From assembly GCF_003208655.1 (NCBI RefSeq), contig NZ_QKLU01000003.1, positions 509,745-573,744 on the forward strand: DNA of 64,000 nt, in the 5' to 3' direction. Below the pieces are notes generated by a model that saw only the letters and a program-made list of their open reading frames with translations, was not told the origin of the DNA and searched no databases. How positions within the stretch are numbered: position 1 is the first letter of the stretch; each line of letters starts with the position of its first letter. Below, piece by piece: positions 16,687 through 26,236 of the stretch. The stretch comes from Pedobacter nutrimenti (lineage in GTDB: Bacteria; Bacteroidota; Bacteroidia; Sphingobacteriales; Sphingobacteriaceae). The position numbers and the translations under genes are program-made.

Positions 16687-17940
16687 TTAAGGATCTAAAG
16701 GTTCATCAAAATCAATTTGTAAGGACAAGCTGCCCGGATAAAACTCCAGTTCAGTATCAGATAATCTTTTGCCATTTTTATAGGGCAGGTAACCGAGTTC
16801 CTTTTTTGAACGCTCGGGGACCAGCTCACTGATGTAATAACTTTGGGATTTGCTGGTGGAGGTAATGGCTGCTTTGTCCATAGGGAAGCCATACCTGAAC
16901 ATCAGGCGTGCAGCATTACGCATGTTTGTTGTGGTATGGCGTGCATGCGGTTCCATTAGTATTGCAGACTCTGGAATATGCAGGGTATGCATGAGAAATT
17001 TTTTCATTTCATAGGCCTCACTGTACTTGGTTTTGTAAGGGTGTACCCTTCCGCCAGAAACCATAATGAAAGGGGCAAGACCCTTTTTGTATTGGAGGGC
17101 CGCCAGTCTGCAACGCAACATTCCGCCTGCACTGAGTTCTGTACCAGATTCCTCAGGACCTTCTCCAGGTACCAGGATCAGGCTGTAACGGTAAGCAGGC
17201 CAGTTGGTCTTTTTTATCTGGATTAAAGCCGCTTTATTTACTGTTGTGGCCATAGGCTCATAATCGGCGGCATCGTTTCTTTCATTCATTTCCAGGGCCT
17301 GCAGGGCAAAGGTCATTGAAGGTTCAAAAAATAAATCGGGTTGGCCGCTAATGCTCAGTCCCGCACTGGTGGCCAGCAGTTCAGGATAAGCCTTATCCTT
17401 TATGTTAAAGCTAATGGAGTCAATTTTAGGATAATTTGGCTTTTTGCCTTCTGCATACACTGCAATGGCATAATTAACCGCTTTGGCATCTTGGGCCCAT
17501 GCTTGCAATAAAGTTTCTTCAGGGCCTTGGGAAGTGTACAGACTGTAACAGCCCGAAGGCACCAGGTGCCGGCTGACCAGTTCTTTCAAAACGGTACCGG
17601 ATTCAAATAATTTAGCCAGGCGCTGGCTTACGGTACTGATCTCGTTTTCTGAGAATTTCAGTGCCTGGGTATAACAGCTTACATCTGTTGCACAGTTTTT
17701 TAAAGCAGCAGAAATCTGAAGCTGTTTATTGCTTAGTACGGTCTTTAAAATGGGGTCTTCTTTAATCAGTTTTCTGACCGCAGGCAGTTCCTGAAAAAGG
17801 GTCAGCAGGTAATAGTTTTTGTACTGAACATAACCATTAGGGCCAGTGATGAGGTGGTAGCTGGGATCGGGTGCATTTTTTTGGGCAAAGGAAAATTGCG
17901 CATAAGAGGCAACGAGCAGCAGGAGGAACAAACGTTTCAT
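16687..17940 (-). CDS. YdcF/ElyC-like (DUF218) secreted protein
   Basis: A 417-residue protein with signal peptide (MKRLFLLLLVASYAQFSFAQ). The C-terminal half is a DUF218/YdcF domain: LILVPGEGPEE, then RLAALQYKKGLAPFIMVSGGRVHPYKTKYSEAYEMKKFL, ILMEPHARHTTTNMRNAARLM and ITSTSKSQSYYI. The family has a Rossmann-like fold; ElyC acts in envelope biogenesis, but biochemical roles are unclear. The N-terminal ~200 residues are helical and unassigned, making this longer than the usual YdcF. A near-consensus -7 box (TTAGTTTG on the minus strand, 17955-17962) precedes it. Confidence 0.82.
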   Translation of the reverse strand: MKRLFLLLLVASYAQFSFAQKNAPDPSYHLITGPNGYVQYKNYYLLTLFQELPAVRKLIKEDPILKTVLSNKQLQISAALKNCATDVSCYTQALKFSENEISTVSQRLAKLFESGTVLKELVSRHLVPSGCYSLYTSQGPEETLLQAWAQDAKAVNYAIAVYAEGKKPNYPKIDSISFNIKDKAYPELLATSAGLSISGQPDLFFEPSMTFALQALEMNERNDAADYEPMATTVNKAALIQIKKTNWPAYRYSLILVPGEGPEESGTELSAGGMLRCRLAALQYKKGLAPFIMVSGGRVHPYKTKYSEAYEMKKFLMHTLHIPESAILMEPHARHTTTNMRNAARLMFRYGFPMDKAAITSTSKSQSYYISELVPERSKKELGYLPYKNGKRLSDTELEFYPGSLSLQIDFDEPLDP

Positions 17941-18198
17941 CTGTTAATATTTTTACAAACTAAAGGTAACACGTTTAAGTGAATGTTAAGCCGGTATTAT
18001 GTCTGTTTAGTCTTACTTTCTATGGACTGAAAAAGGCCTTGTATTATTGTTTTAGAGTTAACCTTCAGGACACATAGTGTTAAAGGTACACCTATAGCTT
18101 TGCCGCCATACAGAATTGAATTTTGCAAGCTGTCCTGGTTAATGCCCTCCCTTATAACCTAAATCTGTTCATTATTAGAAACTTTTACAAACAAAAAA
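17941..18198. other. Divergent intergenic region before the GH92 locus
   Basis: About 260 bases between the YdcF-like gene and susC. It contains the near-consensus -7 element for the minus-strand operon; I see no convincing promoter, riboswitch or operator for susC, and no sigma/anti-sigma pair nearby. Confidence 0.4.
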
Positions 18199-21100
18199 AT
18201 GAAATCATTTCTTCTAGGAGCGAGTACGAAGCGTATTTGCCGGAAATTGCTGTTGCCACTCGGTCTTGCAGTATGCTGTAATGTGCCTGTAAAGGCCCTG
18301 GATGGGCATCAAAAATCCATAACCCAGTTGGCTGAAAAGGCAGGTATGACCATTCGGGGAATGGTGGTAGACGAAAAACAGCAGCCTTTGCCAGGGGTAA
18401 GTATTCTGAACAGGCAAAGTAAAAAAGTAACCATATCGGATTCAAACGGAAAGTACAGCATCGAGGCTGAAGAAGGTGCCGTATTGACTTTTTCCTATAT
18501 CGGTTATCAGAGCCATGAAGTAAAGGTAGGGTCCAACCAGATGATTAACGTTGTGCTCAAAGAAAACAACAATACGCTGGAAGAAGTGGTTGCCATTGGC
18601 TATCAGAAAATCAGAAAATCGGATGTTACCGGGGCCATCAGTAGTGTTAAAGCCAATGAACTCAATTTAACCGCGCCAACAGTAGGACAGGCACTGGTTG
18701 GAAAAGTTGCCGGTGTACAGGTTTCCCAAACCAGTGGCGCACCTTACTCCGGAACCAAGATCCGGGTAAGGGGTGTAGGTTCTATCAATGCAAGTTCAGA
18801 TCCCTTATATGTCATCGATGGCTACCCAGCAGGAAATAACGTTTCCATTAACCCTGAAGACATTGAAACCATAGACATTTTAAAAGATGCAGCCTCTGCA
18901 GCAATTTATGGTTCCAGAGCTTCCGGAGGAGTTGTACTGATTACCACCAAAAGAGGAAAAGATGGGAAAGGAAAGTTTGAATACGATGTCCAGGGCGGGA
19001 TTTCACAACTGGCCAAAAAAGTTAAATTACTGGACGCCAATCAGTTTATTCAGTTGCTGATTGATGGTCGGAACAATGCTTATAAGGACCTGGTGGTCAA
19101 TGCCGGGAAACCCTGGAACGATGCCATGTTTTCGGACAACAATGCGACCAGAATAGCCAATGTCGGAAACGGCAGCAGTGTAAGTATTCCAACTGATCTT
19201 TATGATTTTAGCAAACAACAGGCGATTCCTGCCGCTTACAATACCGACTGGCAAAATGAGCTTTACAGAAATGCAGCATTTCAGCGTCATAACCTTTCTT
19301 TTTCTGGTGGAAATCAAGACGTGCGTTATTTTATGAGCGGCGGTTACCAGAACAATGACGGTATTGTACGCAGCACCGGTCAAAAAGTGATCAATTTCAG
19401 GGCAAATATTGATGGTAAGGTCAGTGAAAAACTACGGGTAGGCGCAAACATTTCCTATACGCAAAATGACAACAGAGAGGTCGAAGAGGGCCGGTATAAC
19501 CTGAGCCCAATGATGTCTGCTTTGTTATATGCACCTTTTCTACCGGCAAGAGATGCGAATGGTACGCCTATACAATTTGGTATGGGAAGCCTCGCATCAG
19601 CTTATGGTTTACAAAATCCTGAAAATCCGCTGGCTACCGTAGAGCAAATGAAAATTACCAGGAAGGGCAACAGAAGTACCTATAACGCCAACGCCACTTA
19701 CGAAATTATTAAGGGGCTGGACCTGAAAGCCAATATTGGTACCCAAACCTATGATGAAAAATATGACTATTACCTGCCCACAAGTTTAAGTAGCGGGAAT
19801 ACCCCTCCATATTCTCCACCCTCGCTGGCTGCAGCGAATGCCATAGCACAAACCCTAAAGCAGGTAGATCAGCTCGGTGAGCTGACCCTGAATTACAGTA
19901 AAATGTTTGGTAAACATAAAATTGATGTATTGGGTGGTTATTCTGTACAGAAAACAACCAGCGACCTGATCAGGGTTTCGGCCAAAGGGTTCCAGAACGA
20001 CTATATCGGGGAAATTACCGATAAAGGAGCAGATCCGAGTTTTTTCTCCCTTTCGGATAAAACCGCTAAATCGGTAACCACTTTATTGTCTTATTTTGGA
20101 CGTTTTAGTTATAACTATAATGGAAAATACTTTTTAACGGGATCCTTTAGACGCGATGGTTCTTCCAGATTTGGACCAGTGAACAAATGGGGGAACTTCC
20201 CCTCGGTAGCTGCTGGCTGGAATCTTTCAGAGGAAGATTTTTACCATAGTTTTTTGGGGGAACAATCGACCGTTAAACTCAGGGCCAGCTGGGGCTTGAG
20301 CGGAAATAATAATATTCCCAATTACCGGACCGAACAAGTAATGGGTACACCATCGGGCGTGGTTTTTGGTAATACCATTACCACTGGAATCTCTCCGGGC
20401 AACCTGATGTACAATAAGCTCGGTTGGGAATCTACTTCACAATATAATTTTGGTACAGACATTACCTTGTTCAAAGGCCGCATGTCGGTAATTGCCAATT
20501 ACTATTTAAGCTATTCCTATAACCTGCTGTTCAACCAGCCGGTCTCTGCAATTTCAGGAACTTCTTCGGTACTGGTCAACCTGGCCAACAGTAAAATCCA
20601 GAATAAGGGTTTTGACCTCCAGCTGGACGGCAGACTGATCCAGAAACAGGATTTTACCTTAGGGTTGAGCGGAAACATCTCGGTAAACCGCAATAAAGTA
20701 TTGAATATGGGCGGAGCAAGTACCATTTTAACCAATGGAGCAGAACGTTCTTATATTACACACATTACCCAGGAAGGACAACCAGTAGGTATGTTTTACG
20801 GGTTTAAAGTACTTGGCCGGGTAACGGCAGAAAATATTGGCAAGGTTGCCCCTTCCGCTTCCTCTACAAACCCACTGAAAGTAGGTGACCTTTATTTTGA
20901 AGATGTTGACGGAAATGGTATTGTTAACGATAACGACAAAAGGGTTATTGGTACTCCTTATCCTAAATTTACCTACGGCTTTGCCTTAAACACAAGTTAC
21001 AAAACATTTGATTTCAGGGCTTCTTTTAATGGTTCTTACGGTAATCAGGTTCTGGACGGACAGGATTACTACCTGTTCAATATGGAAGGTTCGGGAAATC

Positions 21101-21471
21101 AGTATGCAGAAGTGGCCAATCGTTATCGTTCTCCGTCAGAACCAGGTTCTGGTTTGATTTACAGGGCTTCCCGTGCAGGCACGCAAAGCAACAGTACCCG
21201 GTTATCGAGTTTTTACATTCAAGATGGATCTTACTTCAGGTGTACAAATATTACCCTGGGTTACACTTTACCTAAATCTGTTTCTGAAAGCATTAAGGTT
21301 AGCGGTATCCGATTGTACGCCAGTGTAGACAACGCTTTTACCCTGACAAAGTACAAAGGGTATAACCCGGAAGTGGATTACAGTGGTGGAGCAAACCTGA
21401 CCCCTGGTGTGGATTATGGCAATTATCCATTGGCCAGAACCTATAATCTTGGTCTTAAACTTACTTTTTAA
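18199..21471 (+). CDS. SusC-like TonB-dependent outer-membrane transporter
   Basis: A 1090-residue SusC/RagA receptor. After a signal region it has a carboxypeptidase-like domain (IRGMVVDEKQQPLPGVSIL to about residue 125), the SusC box NTLEEVVAIGYQKIRKSDVTGAISSV, the plug with RVRGVGSINASSDPLYVIDGYP and ILKDAASAAIYGSRASGGVVLITTK, and a 22-strand barrel with the conserved FLTGSFRRDGSSRFG segment. It has no STN domain, so it is not of the FecA-like signalling class. With the adjacent SusD it would import an oligosaccharide. It is the first gene of a SusC-SusD-GH92-GDPD locus; the next start is only 7 bases downstream. Confidence 0.96.
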   Translation: MKSFLLGASTKRICRKLLLPLGLAVCCNVPVKALDGHQKSITQLAEKAGMTIRGMVVDEKQQPLPGVSILNRQSKKVTISDSNGKYSIEAEEGAVLTFSYIGYQSHEVKVGSNQMINVVLKENNNTLEEVVAIGYQKIRKSDVTGAISSVKANELNLTAPTVGQALVGKVAGVQVSQTSGAPYSGTKIRVRGVGSINASSDPLYVIDGYPAGNNVSINPEDIETIDILKDAASAAIYGSRASGGVVLITTKRGKDGKGKFEYDVQGGISQLAKKVKLLDANQFIQLLIDGRNNAYKDLVVNAGKPWNDAMFSDNNATRIANVGNGSSVSIPTDLYDFSKQQAIPAAYNTDWQNELYRNAAFQRHNLSFSGGNQDVRYFMSGGYQNNDGIVRSTGQKVINFRANIDGKVSEKLRVGANISYTQNDNREVEEGRYNLSPMMSALLYAPFLPARDANGTPIQFGMGSLASAYGLQNPENPLATVEQMKITRKGNRSTYNANATYEIIKGLDLKANIGTQTYDEKYDYYLPTSLSSGNTPPYSPPSLAAANAIAQTLKQVDQLGELTLNYSKMFGKHKIDVLGGYSVQKTTSDLIRVSAKGFQNDYIGEITDKGADPSFFSLSDKTAKSVTTLLSYFGRFSYNYNGKYFLTGSFRRDGSSRFGPVNKWGNFPSVAAGWNLSEEDFYHSFLGEQSTVKLRASWGLSGNNNIPNYRTEQVMGTPSGVVFGNTITTGISPGNLMYNKLGWESTSQYNFGTDITLFKGRMSVIANYYLSYSYNLLFNQPVSAISGTSSVLVNLANSKIQNKGFDLQLDGRLIQKQDFTLGLSGNISVNRNKVLNMGGASTILTNGAERSYITHITQEGQPVGMFYGFKVLGRVTAENIGKVAPSASSTNPLKVGDLYFEDVDGNGIVNDNDKRVIGTPYPKFTYGFALNTSYKTFDFRASFNGSYGNQVLDGQDYYLFNMEGSGNQYAEVANRYRSPSEPGSGLIYRASRAGTQSNSTRLSSFYIQDGSYFRCTNITLGYTLPKSVSESIKVSGIRLYASVDNAFTLTKYKGYNPEVDYSGGANLTPGVDYGNYPLARTYNLGLKLTF

Positions 21472-21478
21472 AATTCTG

Positions 21479-23011
21479 ATGATGAAGACATATATTTTTA
21501 GATTATTTGCTATGGTGGCCCTGTTTTGCATGTCTGCCTGTAAAAAAGATTTTTTGGGACAAACTGATCCCAATGCGGTTAGGGTTGTTGATTATTACAA
21601 AACCGAAAATGACATTCTGCTTGCTGTAAACGGAACTTATCAAGCCTTAAGAAGCAGCAATACTATGGGCGAGAACAGCGGGCTTTTTACCGATGAACGC
21701 TCGGATGACACCGGTAGGAATGATAACCAATCTAATGCCGGAGAACCATTTCAGTTTAACGATTTCTCCCTGTTGCCAAGTAATTCCTATTTAAAGGCAC
21801 ATTGGCTGGCTCTTTTTCAGGCCATTTCCCGGTGCAACCTGGTTATTGGCAGTATGGATAAAGCAAGCTTCAGCAATCCGGCCAACAAAATTCAATACAC
21901 TGCGGAGGCCAAATTTATAAGGGCCATTATGTATTTTGAATTGGTCCGTAAATGGGGCGCAGTACCACTGGTTACCCAACCACTGCCTACATTGGACGAT
22001 GTAACGGCCAATACCTTCCGGGTAGGGGAAGCAGAGGTTTACAAACAAATTGTAGCCGACCTGAAAGATGCACTGGGCAGTAACCTGCCTAATTTTCAGC
22101 CGACCGGGACTTTAGGCCGTGCCTCAAAAGCAGCTATTAATGCTTACCTGGGAAAAGTATACCTGACCATGGCCAGCACCCTGGCAGATGGGAAAACCGA
22201 AAACCTGAATAATGCAAATACCTATCTGATGGCCGCTTACAACATGCGGACCTTTGGCAATTTATCGGAAATCCCTTATGCAGACGTTTTTGATGTTAAG
22301 AAAAAAACAAGCTGTAAAGAGTTGATTTTTCAGATTGCCAATAAACAGGGAGACCTCAATTACAGTTCCAGTATTGCAGCAAACAACCAGGCCAAAGGGG
22401 AAAATATCAATTCTCTTAAAGTATCAACGGGAATAGGTGGAAATGTGAAACTGGACCTGATCAATGATTATGAAGCGGCTGATCCAAGAAAGGACTTTTC
22501 GGTTAAATTTGCCAATGATCCTACGGTGAAAGACTGGTTTATCACCAAGTTCAGGGACAATAGTCCGGAGGCAGGCGTAAATGGTTATGGCGGTAACGAT
22601 TGGATCCTGATGCGTTATGCGGATGTGATCCTGATGCTCGCTGAGGTAAATAATCTTCAGGGCAATGACCCTGTAGCGATACAATATCTGGATATGGTCA
22701 GGGCAAGGGCAGGCATGCCATTGTATGCCGTGGCCAGAGCAGATGCAGGTTACAATAGCAAATATCCAACGTTAAAACTGGCTATTCTTCACGAACGACG
22801 TGTGGAGTTGGCTTTTGAACACCACCGTTGGTTTGATCTTTTGAGGGCTTTTAATACTACAGAACTGGTGGCTTATTTTAAAGCTAAACCGCAAGCATCC
22901 TATGGAAATGCAAAACTGGCCAACTTTAGTACCAAGGACAGGTATTATCCAATTCCATTTGATGAGGTTAAGCTGGATCCTGTTAAAATGTACCAGAACC
23001 CTGGTTATTAA
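21479..23011 (+). CDS. SusD/RagB-family substrate-binding lipoprotein
   Basis: About 510 residues, surface lipoprotein that lids the SusC barrel. The signal peptide ends in a lipobox with Cys21 (CMSACKKD). The body has the tetratricopeptide-like fold pattern of SusD: FIRAIMYFELVRKWGAVPLVTQPL, RASKAAINAYLGKVYLTMA, and the conserved end ERRVELAFEHHRWFDLLRAFNT with YYPIPFDEVKLDP. I chose the first of two adjacent ATGs. The much longer frame upstream overlaps susC and is not credible as a start. Confidence 0.96.
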   Translation: MMKTYIFRLFAMVALFCMSACKKDFLGQTDPNAVRVVDYYKTENDILLAVNGTYQALRSSNTMGENSGLFTDERSDDTGRNDNQSNAGEPFQFNDFSLLPSNSYLKAHWLALFQAISRCNLVIGSMDKASFSNPANKIQYTAEAKFIRAIMYFELVRKWGAVPLVTQPLPTLDDVTANTFRVGEAEVYKQIVADLKDALGSNLPNFQPTGTLGRASKAAINAYLGKVYLTMASTLADGKTENLNNANTYLMAAYNMRTFGNLSEIPYADVFDVKKKTSCKELIFQIANKQGDLNYSSSIAANNQAKGENINSLKVSTGIGGNVKLDLINDYEAADPRKDFSVKFANDPTVKDWFITKFRDNSPEAGVNGYGGNDWILMRYADVILMLAEVNNLQGNDPVAIQYLDMVRARAGMPLYAVARADAGYNSKYPTLKLAILHERRVELAFEHHRWFDLLRAFNTTELVAYFKAKPQASYGNAKLANFSTKDRYYPIPFDEVKLDPVKMYQNPGY

Positions 23012-23025
23012 ATGACATAAAACAG

Positions 23026-23066
23026 AGGTCAGGGGTGGGTGCCGGAAGGATACCTGCCCCTGACCT
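23026..23066 (+). repeat. Strong hairpin between susD and the GH92 gene
   Basis: AGGTCAGGGG at 23026-23035 pairs perfectly with CCCCTGACCT at 23057-23066 over a 21-nt loop that can form a second inner stem. No T run follows, so it is better explained as an mRNA processing or stability element than a full terminator. It sits 14 bases before the GH92 start. Confidence 0.65.
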
Positions 23067-23080
23067 GTTATAGAATAAAA

Positions 23081-25156
23081 ATGAGAAATCATAAGATATT
23101 TAATACTTTCGTGCTTCTGAGTATGGCATTACAGCTCAGCGCGCAACAAAAACCAATGCAGCATGAACCCGGTCCTGCCGGACAAGTTAATGTATTTCTT
23201 GGCGCTTCGGGTGACCACGGACAAATGTCACCGGCAGCATCTTATCCCTTTAGTATGCTGAGCATTGGACCTCAAACCTATCCCACTACCCATATGGGCT
23301 ACGAATACCTGGCCAAAAAATTTCTCGGTTTTACACATAACCGCTTTGAAGGAGTAGGCTGTCAGGGCAGTGGCGGGAATATTCTGATCCGGCCCTTTTT
23401 AGGAACAGAACCATCGAAGTCGGTCCTGATGAAAACTGCAGATCGAGGTGAACCGGGTTATTATGAAGTTGCTTTTGAAAACGGGATTAAGGCACAGTTT
23501 AGTGTATTGGGCAATTCCGGTAAACACCTTTACAAGTTCCCCAAAGGAGAAAAAGGAATTTACATAGACCTGAGCCATTGCTTTGTGAACCGCTTTGTGG
23601 CCGAGGCGCACCAGATAGAAGGGAACAGTGTTAGCGGGTGGATTGAGGCTAAAACCACCTGCAATGCCGGTAAGTATAAATTGTATTATTATCTGGAGCT
23701 TGAGGGAGGTGGAACCTGGAAAAACACTTCTGCGCATGAATTGCAACAGCAACTGGAAAGTGGAAAAACCACTGCAGTCATCCATATTGCTTTGTCTGCT
23801 GTTAGCACCCAGGCAGCAAAAGCCTCTCTGGACAAAAGAAGCTTTGAAGAAATGAAAAAGCAAAGTTTTGCGGATTGGAATAAAGAACTTGGAAAAATTG
23901 CCGTGGAAGGAGAAAGTCAAAGCAGCAGTTTATTTTATTCGCTGCTTTACCGGACCATGCAGTCTCCCTATGTGATTTCGGAAAAGGACGGGCAATACCG
24001 GGATACAAAAGGTGCAGTACAAAAAGATAAGATGATCCGTTACAATGGCTGGGCCATATGGGACAATTACCGGACCCAGTTGCCATTACTTTCCATTGTG
24101 GCACCAGAGCGTTATACGGGAATGGTTAAATCTATTGAAGATCTTTACCGGTCTGGTAAGAAAAACTATGCTACTCAAACCGAGCCTTCCAATACCGTAA
24201 GGACCGAGCATGCTGGGGTGGTTTTACTGGATGCTTACCGGAAAGGTTACCCGGTTGACTTTAAATCCATCGCAGATTCTTTGGAAAAGGACGCGGAAAG
24301 ACTGGATTATAAATCTCCGGATAAGGCATTGGAATCCAGTTATGACCAATGGGCCCTTTCGGGAATTTTTGAAATCATTGGGGATAAAGAAAAAAGCAGT
24401 TTCTATAAGACCAAGGCCCTGCAGTATAAAACTTACTGGTCAAAGGACTTTAAAGACATGAAGCGTAAAGATGTGGACCAAATGCAGGCAAGGGGTCTGT
24501 ATCAGGGCACGATCTGGCAATACCGTTGGTTTGTTCCTTATGATGTAAAGGGGCTTATGGAACTCGATGGCGGGGAAGAGGCCTATCTGGCGAAACTGGA
24601 TGAGTTTTTTGACAATGATTATTATAACCATGCCAATGAACCCGACCTGCAGGTACCCTTGATGTACAACCCTACCGCCCAGGTTTGGAAATCACAGGAT
24701 TGGATGCATCGGCTGGCAGTGGACACGGTGGTACAAAATTATTTTAACGACAACAGCAGGGGCATTGGTTCTAACATCGGAAAGATTTACAGGAACCAGC
24801 CCGAAGCCTATCTACGGACCATGGATGATGATGCAGGGGCAATGTCGGCCTGGTATGTATTTACGGCCAGTGGTTTTTCACCAGCCTGTGTGGGCTGGCC
24901 AGTCTATTACCTCAATGTTCCATTGTTTAAATCTCTGAGTTATCAATTGCCGGCAGGAAAAAAATTCAGGATTGAAGTAGAGAACTTTGATCCCTCGTAT
25001 AAGTACATCAGTAAGGTTTTCCTTAATGGGAAGGCAATACACCGGAATTACCTCAGTCAGCAGGAAATTACTTCCGGTGGCCTGCTTAAAATTATAGCTT
25101 CACCAGTACCGGTTCATGATCCGAATTTAGAAAAATGGATTTCATCCTTTCAATAA
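23081..25156 (+). CDS. GH92-family alpha-mannosidase, secreted
   Basis: About 691 residues with a signal peptide (MRNHKIFNTFVLLSMALQLSAQ). It follows the GH92 layout: the N-terminal domain has GDHGQMSPAASYPFSMLSIGP and FLGFTHNRFEGVGCQGSGG; the (alpha/alpha)6 domain has YNGWAIWDNYRTQLPLLSIVAP and HANEPDLQVPLMYN, and the calcium/catalytic region reads MDDDAGAMSAWYVFTASGFSPACVGWPVYYLNVPLF, where related enzymes have NDDxGQMSAWYVFSALGFYP. GH92 enzymes are calcium-dependent inverting exo-alpha-mannosidases. Start chosen at the ATG with the signal peptide, not at the upstream GTG. It degrades what SusCD imports or binds. Confidence 0.92.
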   Translation: MRNHKIFNTFVLLSMALQLSAQQKPMQHEPGPAGQVNVFLGASGDHGQMSPAASYPFSMLSIGPQTYPTTHMGYEYLAKKFLGFTHNRFEGVGCQGSGGNILIRPFLGTEPSKSVLMKTADRGEPGYYEVAFENGIKAQFSVLGNSGKHLYKFPKGEKGIYIDLSHCFVNRFVAEAHQIEGNSVSGWIEAKTTCNAGKYKLYYYLELEGGGTWKNTSAHELQQQLESGKTTAVIHIALSAVSTQAAKASLDKRSFEEMKKQSFADWNKELGKIAVEGESQSSSLFYSLLYRTMQSPYVISEKDGQYRDTKGAVQKDKMIRYNGWAIWDNYRTQLPLLSIVAPERYTGMVKSIEDLYRSGKKNYATQTEPSNTVRTEHAGVVLLDAYRKGYPVDFKSIADSLEKDAERLDYKSPDKALESSYDQWALSGIFEIIGDKEKSSFYKTKALQYKTYWSKDFKDMKRKDVDQMQARGLYQGTIWQYRWFVPYDVKGLMELDGGEEAYLAKLDEFFDNDYYNHANEPDLQVPLMYNPTAQVWKSQDWMHRLAVDTVVQNYFNDNSRGIGSNIGKIYRNQPEAYLRTMDDDAGAMSAWYVFTASGFSPACVGWPVYYLNVPLFKSLSYQLPAGKKFRIEVENFDPSYKYISKVFLNGKAIHRNYLSQQEITSGGLLKIIASPVPVHDPNLEKWISSFQ

Positions 25157-25164
25157 CCCAACAT

Positions 25165-26073
25165 ATGAAAAAGAGTACATATTCTAGCATTTTATTTCTC
25201 CTGGCTTTTGGTTTTTGGACCCTGCAGTTACAAGCCCAGGCCCCGGCCGAAAAGTTAAAAGCTGTTTATCATTTAAAACGTGAACAGGTGTTGGTGGCGG
25301 CCCACCGGGGAGACTGGCGCAACGCACCTGAAAACTCCTTACAGGGCTTAAAGAACAGTATAGAAAAAGGATTTGACCTGGTGGAACTGGATGTAAAAAT
25401 GACCAGGGACAGCCAGCTGGTGGTGATGCACGACAATACTATTGACCGGAGTACCAATGGAAAAGGAAAAGTAAGCGACTATACACTGGCAGAATTGAGA
25501 AAATTCCGTTTAAAAAACGGATTGGGAAGACCAACCGCGCACCAGATCCCTACATTAAAGGAAATGATGGAAGTTGCCAAAAACAAGATTCTGATTAATG
25601 TAGATAAAGGAAATCCCTGGTTACCACAAGTCTATGCGGTTTTACAAGAAACCGGTACGCTTGATCAGAGCATTGTAAATGTAAACGATAATCAGGAATT
25701 CGGGGAACTAAACGCGCAGTTCAGTGTACCCGAAGAAATGAACCTGATGGTGGTGGTGGGAATGAAATTACCAAATGCCTTAAAGGTTATAGAAAGTTAC
25801 AGAATGCATAAAAAGAGCATTATACAGCCTGTTTTTGATACAGACAGCCTGGAAAGTTTGGGGATGCTTCCAAGGATAGCCGCTCGCCAGGTGATTTGGT
25901 TAAACAGCCTTTGGCCTTCGCTGAACGGAGGGCATGATGATGACCGTGCAGTAGAACAGAAAGAAGAAGGAGAAAGCTGGGGCTGGTTGCTGGATAAAAA
26001 AGCAACATTTATTCAGAGTGACCGGCCGGCAGAGCTGTTAAAATATCTAAAAAACAAGGGGCTGCATTTATAA
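25165..26073 (+). CDS. Secreted glycerophosphodiester phosphodiesterase-family protein
   Basis: A 302-residue TIM-barrel phosphodiesterase with signal peptide (to about residue 25, LQAQA). All key residues are present: His47-Arg48 in AAHRGDWRNAPENS, Glu74 and Asp76 in DLVELDVKMT, and His89 in VVMHDNTIDRSTNGKG. The C-terminal part carries the usual WLNSLWPSLNGGHDD segment seen in Bacteroidota homologues. It starts 8 bases after the GH92 stop, so it belongs to the same locus; this suggests the target glycan carries phosphodiester-linked mannose or glycerol, which is inference. Confidence 0.92.
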   Translation: MKKSTYSSILFLLAFGFWTLQLQAQAPAEKLKAVYHLKREQVLVAAHRGDWRNAPENSLQGLKNSIEKGFDLVELDVKMTRDSQLVVMHDNTIDRSTNGKGKVSDYTLAELRKFRLKNGLGRPTAHQIPTLKEMMEVAKNKILINVDKGNPWLPQVYAVLQETGTLDQSIVNVNDNQEFGELNAQFSVPEEMNLMVVVGMKLPNALKVIESYRMHKKSIIQPVFDTDSLESLGMLPRIAARQVIWLNSLWPSLNGGHDDDRAVEQKEEGESWGWLLDKKATFIQSDRPAELLKYLKNKGLHL

Positions 26074-26101
26074 TCCTTTCTATAAAACACAGCACATTTG
26101 T

Positions 26102-26219
26102 TTCTTCACAAGTTTAAGCTTTCTTCACACCTTGCTCACACCTTGTTCACAGCTAACCCACAAAAGAGTACCTTTTTGTGAACAAAGTGTGGCTGAGGTG
26201 TGCACCAGGTGAGCACCAG
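26102..26219. repeat. Two facing arrays of 11-bp-phased CACA repeats (large imperfect palindrome)
   Basis: Four 9-mers with a CACA end occur at exact 11-bp steps on the plus strand (TTCTTCACA 26121, TTGCTCACA 26132, TTGTTCACA 26143, TAACCCACA 26154), and four more at 11-bp steps on the minus strand (complements at 26177, 26188, 26199, 26210). A further TTCTTCACA lies at 26102. The innermost arms, 26137-26151 and 26177-26191, pair at 14 of 15 positions. It lies between two convergent genes. It may be a protein-binding array or a convergent terminator; the 9-mers resemble relaxed DnaA boxes. Confidence 0.7.
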
Positions 26220-26236
26220 TCCTACAACTCTTAGGG

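Noticed and set aside
26102..26219. Chromosome replication origin
   Set aside because: The 9-mers match the DnaA box only loosely, there is no adjacent AT-rich unwinding region or dnaA/dnaN-type neighbour, and the genes around are a GDPD gene and a small unknown.
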